The translations under genes and the position numbers were made by a program. Below the pieces are notes generated by a model. The model saw only the letters and a list, made by a program, of their open reading frames with translations. It did no database searches and was not told where the DNA came from. DNA of 6,857 bases from Chitinophagaceae bacterium (GTDB lineage: Bacteria > Bacteroidota > Bacteroidia > Chitinophagales > Chitinophagaceae), in assembly GCA_947472635.1 (NCBI GenBank), contig CANJDY010000153.1:1-6857 (forward strand). The letters run 5' to 3'. Positions 5,729-6,857 of this stretch are shown in pieces. Position 1 is the stretch's first letter. Every line of letters begins with the position of its first letter.

Positions 5729-5756
5729 CAAAATTTATATTATAATGTGGTTACAA
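5729..5756 (-). promoter_or_regulatory. Possible promoter of the RprY-like regulator
   Basis: On the minus strand, TTG (5756-5754), 17 bp, then AAATTTTG (5736-5729) is one mismatch from the Bacteroidota consensus with good spacing. It would give a leader of about 140 nt before ATG 5580. The region is very AT-rich, so a chance match is a real possibility. Besides this and the hairpin at 5795-5842, the 269-bp spacer shows nothing coding. Confidence 0.3.
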
Positions 5757-5794
5757 CTAATCACTAATTCATCCAAGGTAACAATTAAAAATTG

Positions 5795-5842
5795 CATTGA
5801 TCCAAAAAACTAGCTTGTGAAAGATGGTTTTTTGAATCAATG
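5795..5842 (-). terminator. 48-nt hairpin after the M16 peptidase gene, likely terminator
   Basis: Two 16-nt arms (5795-5810 and 5827-5842) are complementary except at one position (5802/5835), around a 16-nt centre. The centre can itself form a 3-bp CTT/AAG stem with a GTGA loop on the plus strand. The hairpin starts 7 nt after the TAA of the peptidase gene (5850). In the minus-strand RNA the odd pair is a G-U wobble, whereas on the plus strand it is a C-A mismatch, so pairing favours minus-strand RNA. The distal arm contains T6, and CAATTTTTAATTG follows it (5794-5782). Confidence 0.55.
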
Positions 5843-5849
5843 ATTACAG

Positions 5850-6857
5850 TTATTTAAAATCTGCTTCAGTAACCCCCTCGTTTAATTTAATGTCCTTGTA
5901 TTTCAAAGGAATTTCCTGTCCTCCTACATTTCTGGTTACTTCCGTTGGTAGTAGCAAGGTTCCAAATTTCATATAATTTTTATATTCAATGGTCATTGGA
6001 ATATTGGCATCTTCTTGAACGGAAGTAGTCTCTTCTTTAAGCAATAAGCCAGTTGTAATGGCGTATTCTTGAATAGAAGTTCTTCCGCTGGGCATCACCA
6101 CCTTTAAGCGGTACGTGTCATCATTTTCCACTTTACCCATTCCTAGATAATCAGTTTTATAGTCATTATTAGTGATGTAATACAATTGTGGAACGACACC
6201 TTTTTCATCCAACGCCTCTTTGGTTTCTTTGGCTGTTAAGTCCTTTTTTTGCGGACCTTGTTGCTGGAAACCCGCTTTTCCATCAAATACGGATTTCATA
6301 ACAGTCATAGCACCCATTTTTATTTCAGTTATCTGTAGGTTGGGGTTCATTTTTTTCTCTACGCCTTCAAAAGTTCTCCCCATCATCTCAATTCCGATAA
6401 CTGAAGAGATGGTATTTATTTTTTTAATGGCTTCTTTGCCGCCGATAGCTTTCAAGTAGCTTTCAACAATTTCTGAGGCTGAGATGCTATTGCTATTTTT
6501 ATTGGTTTGGTTTACTTTTTTCTCAATGGGCTTTTCCACCACAGGGTCTGCATACCGGTCATATTTTTTGATAGGATAGCCTAATCTCATTAATTTGGGA
6601 ATGATAATGGAACCATTACCCACAATCACAATTCTAGAATTGCTTTCATTGAAATAAGCCTGTGCTACGGTCTTGAGGTCATTCAAGGATACACTGTTTA
6701 TTTTTTGGAGAAAAGTTCTATAAAAGTCTTTCGGCAAATTATTGATTAAGATATTAGAAGCATAGGTAGCGGTGCGTGCAGGATCTTCCATCCCCAATGC
6801 AAAGGAACCGTTGTATTTTGCCTTGGCATTATCCAATTCTTCCTGGGTGATTTTCCC
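5850..6857 (-). CDS. M16-family (insulinase-like) peptidase, C-terminal part with LolA-like extension (start beyond right edge)
   Basis: The frame is open from the right edge (first residues GKITQEELDNAKAK) to TAA at 5850, giving 335 residues. No credible start is present, so this is the 3' part of a longer gene. Residues 1-~105 look like the end of an M16 C-terminal (non-catalytic) domain: helix TQEELDNAKAKY, LGMEDPARTATYASN, VSLNDLKTVAQAYF and then RIVIVGNG, the pattern also seen in processing peptidases and PqqL-like proteins. The HXXEH zinc site would lie outside the window. A polar linker rich in Lys, Asn and Ser (about 106-125) leads to a second domain (about 130-335) beginning ESYLKAIGGKEAIKKI. 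Its beta-rich repeats (FEGVEKKMNPN, KSVFDGKAGFQQ, YRLKVVMPSGRTS, YKNYMKFGTLLLPTEV) resemble the LolA/outer-membrane lipoprotein-sorting fold. A periplasmic or envelope location is inferred. Whether the product is an active protease cannot be judged. Confidence 0.8.
   Translation of the reverse strand, partial: GKITQEELDNAKAKYNGSFALGMEDPARTATYASNILINNLPKDFYRTFLQKINSVSLNDLKTVAQAYFNESNSRIVIVGNGSIIIPKLMRLGYPIKKYDRYADPVVEKPIEKKVNQTNKNSNSISASEIVESYLKAIGGKEAIKKINTISSVIGIEMMGRTFEGVEKKMNPNLQITEIKMGAMTVMKSVFDGKAGFQQQGPQKKDLTAKETKEALDEKGVVPQLYYITNNDYKTDYLGMGKVENDDTYRLKVVMPSGRTSIQEYAITTGLLLKEETTSVQEDANIPMTIEYKNYMKFGTLLLPTEVTRNVGGQEIPLKYKDIKLNEGVTEADFK

Overview
The window looks like chromosomal DNA of a Bacteroidota bacterium, most likely of the Chitinophagaceae type. 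This is inferred from several signals together: an AT-leaning composition, near-consensus Bacteroidota promoter octamers (TAnnTTTG) in place of clear Shine-Dalgarno sequences, a Bacteroidota-type group II geranylgeranylglyceryl phosphate synthase, a LytS/LytTR pair, an RprY-like response regulator, and an M16 peptidase with a C-terminal extension. No rRNA, tRNA, CRISPR array, insertion sequence or phage gene was found. The content reads as ordinary core genome with some interesting details, not as a defence or mobile island.

Layout from left to right. (1) At 1-266, minus, is the N-terminal part of a secreted lipoprotein with an MbnP-like domain, cut by the left edge. (2) At 335-727, minus, is an ArfB/YaeJ-type GGQ ribosome-rescue factor. 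(3) At 842-1597, plus, is geranylgeranylglyceryl phosphate synthase, divergent from arfB. (4) At 1613-2341 and 2391-3443, minus, a LytTR response regulator lies just downstream of its LytS-family histidine kinase. This operon converges on the synthase gene with only 15 bp between stop codons. (5) At 3444-3729 is a 286-bp divergent spacer with promoter elements and small palindromes. (6) At 3730-4761, plus, is ruvB. (7) At 4762-4884 is a convergent spacer holding a textbook terminator with a T9 tract. (8) At 4885-5580, minus, is an OmpR/PhoB-family RprY-like response regulator with no kinase beside it. (9) At 5581-5849 is a 269-bp spacer with a possible promoter and a 48-nt hairpin. (10) At 5850-6857, minus, is the C-terminal part of an M16 zinc-peptidase-family protein with an added LolA-like domain, cut by the right edge.

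Functionally, the kinase and LytTR regulator form one complete two-component system. The other genes are independent housekeeping or envelope functions: ribosome rescue, ether-lipid precursor synthesis, Holliday-junction migration, envelope proteolysis and a metal-related surface lipoprotein. I see no convincing previously undescribed multi-gene system. The points most worth checking are TAAATTTG-type octamers sitting almost on several start codons (possible leaderless mRNAs), G-tracts that encode the active-site glycines of two neighbouring genes, the archaeal-type lipid enzyme with an Asp where Glu is usual, the peptidase/LolA-like fusion, and two mutually exclusive hairpins after ruvB.
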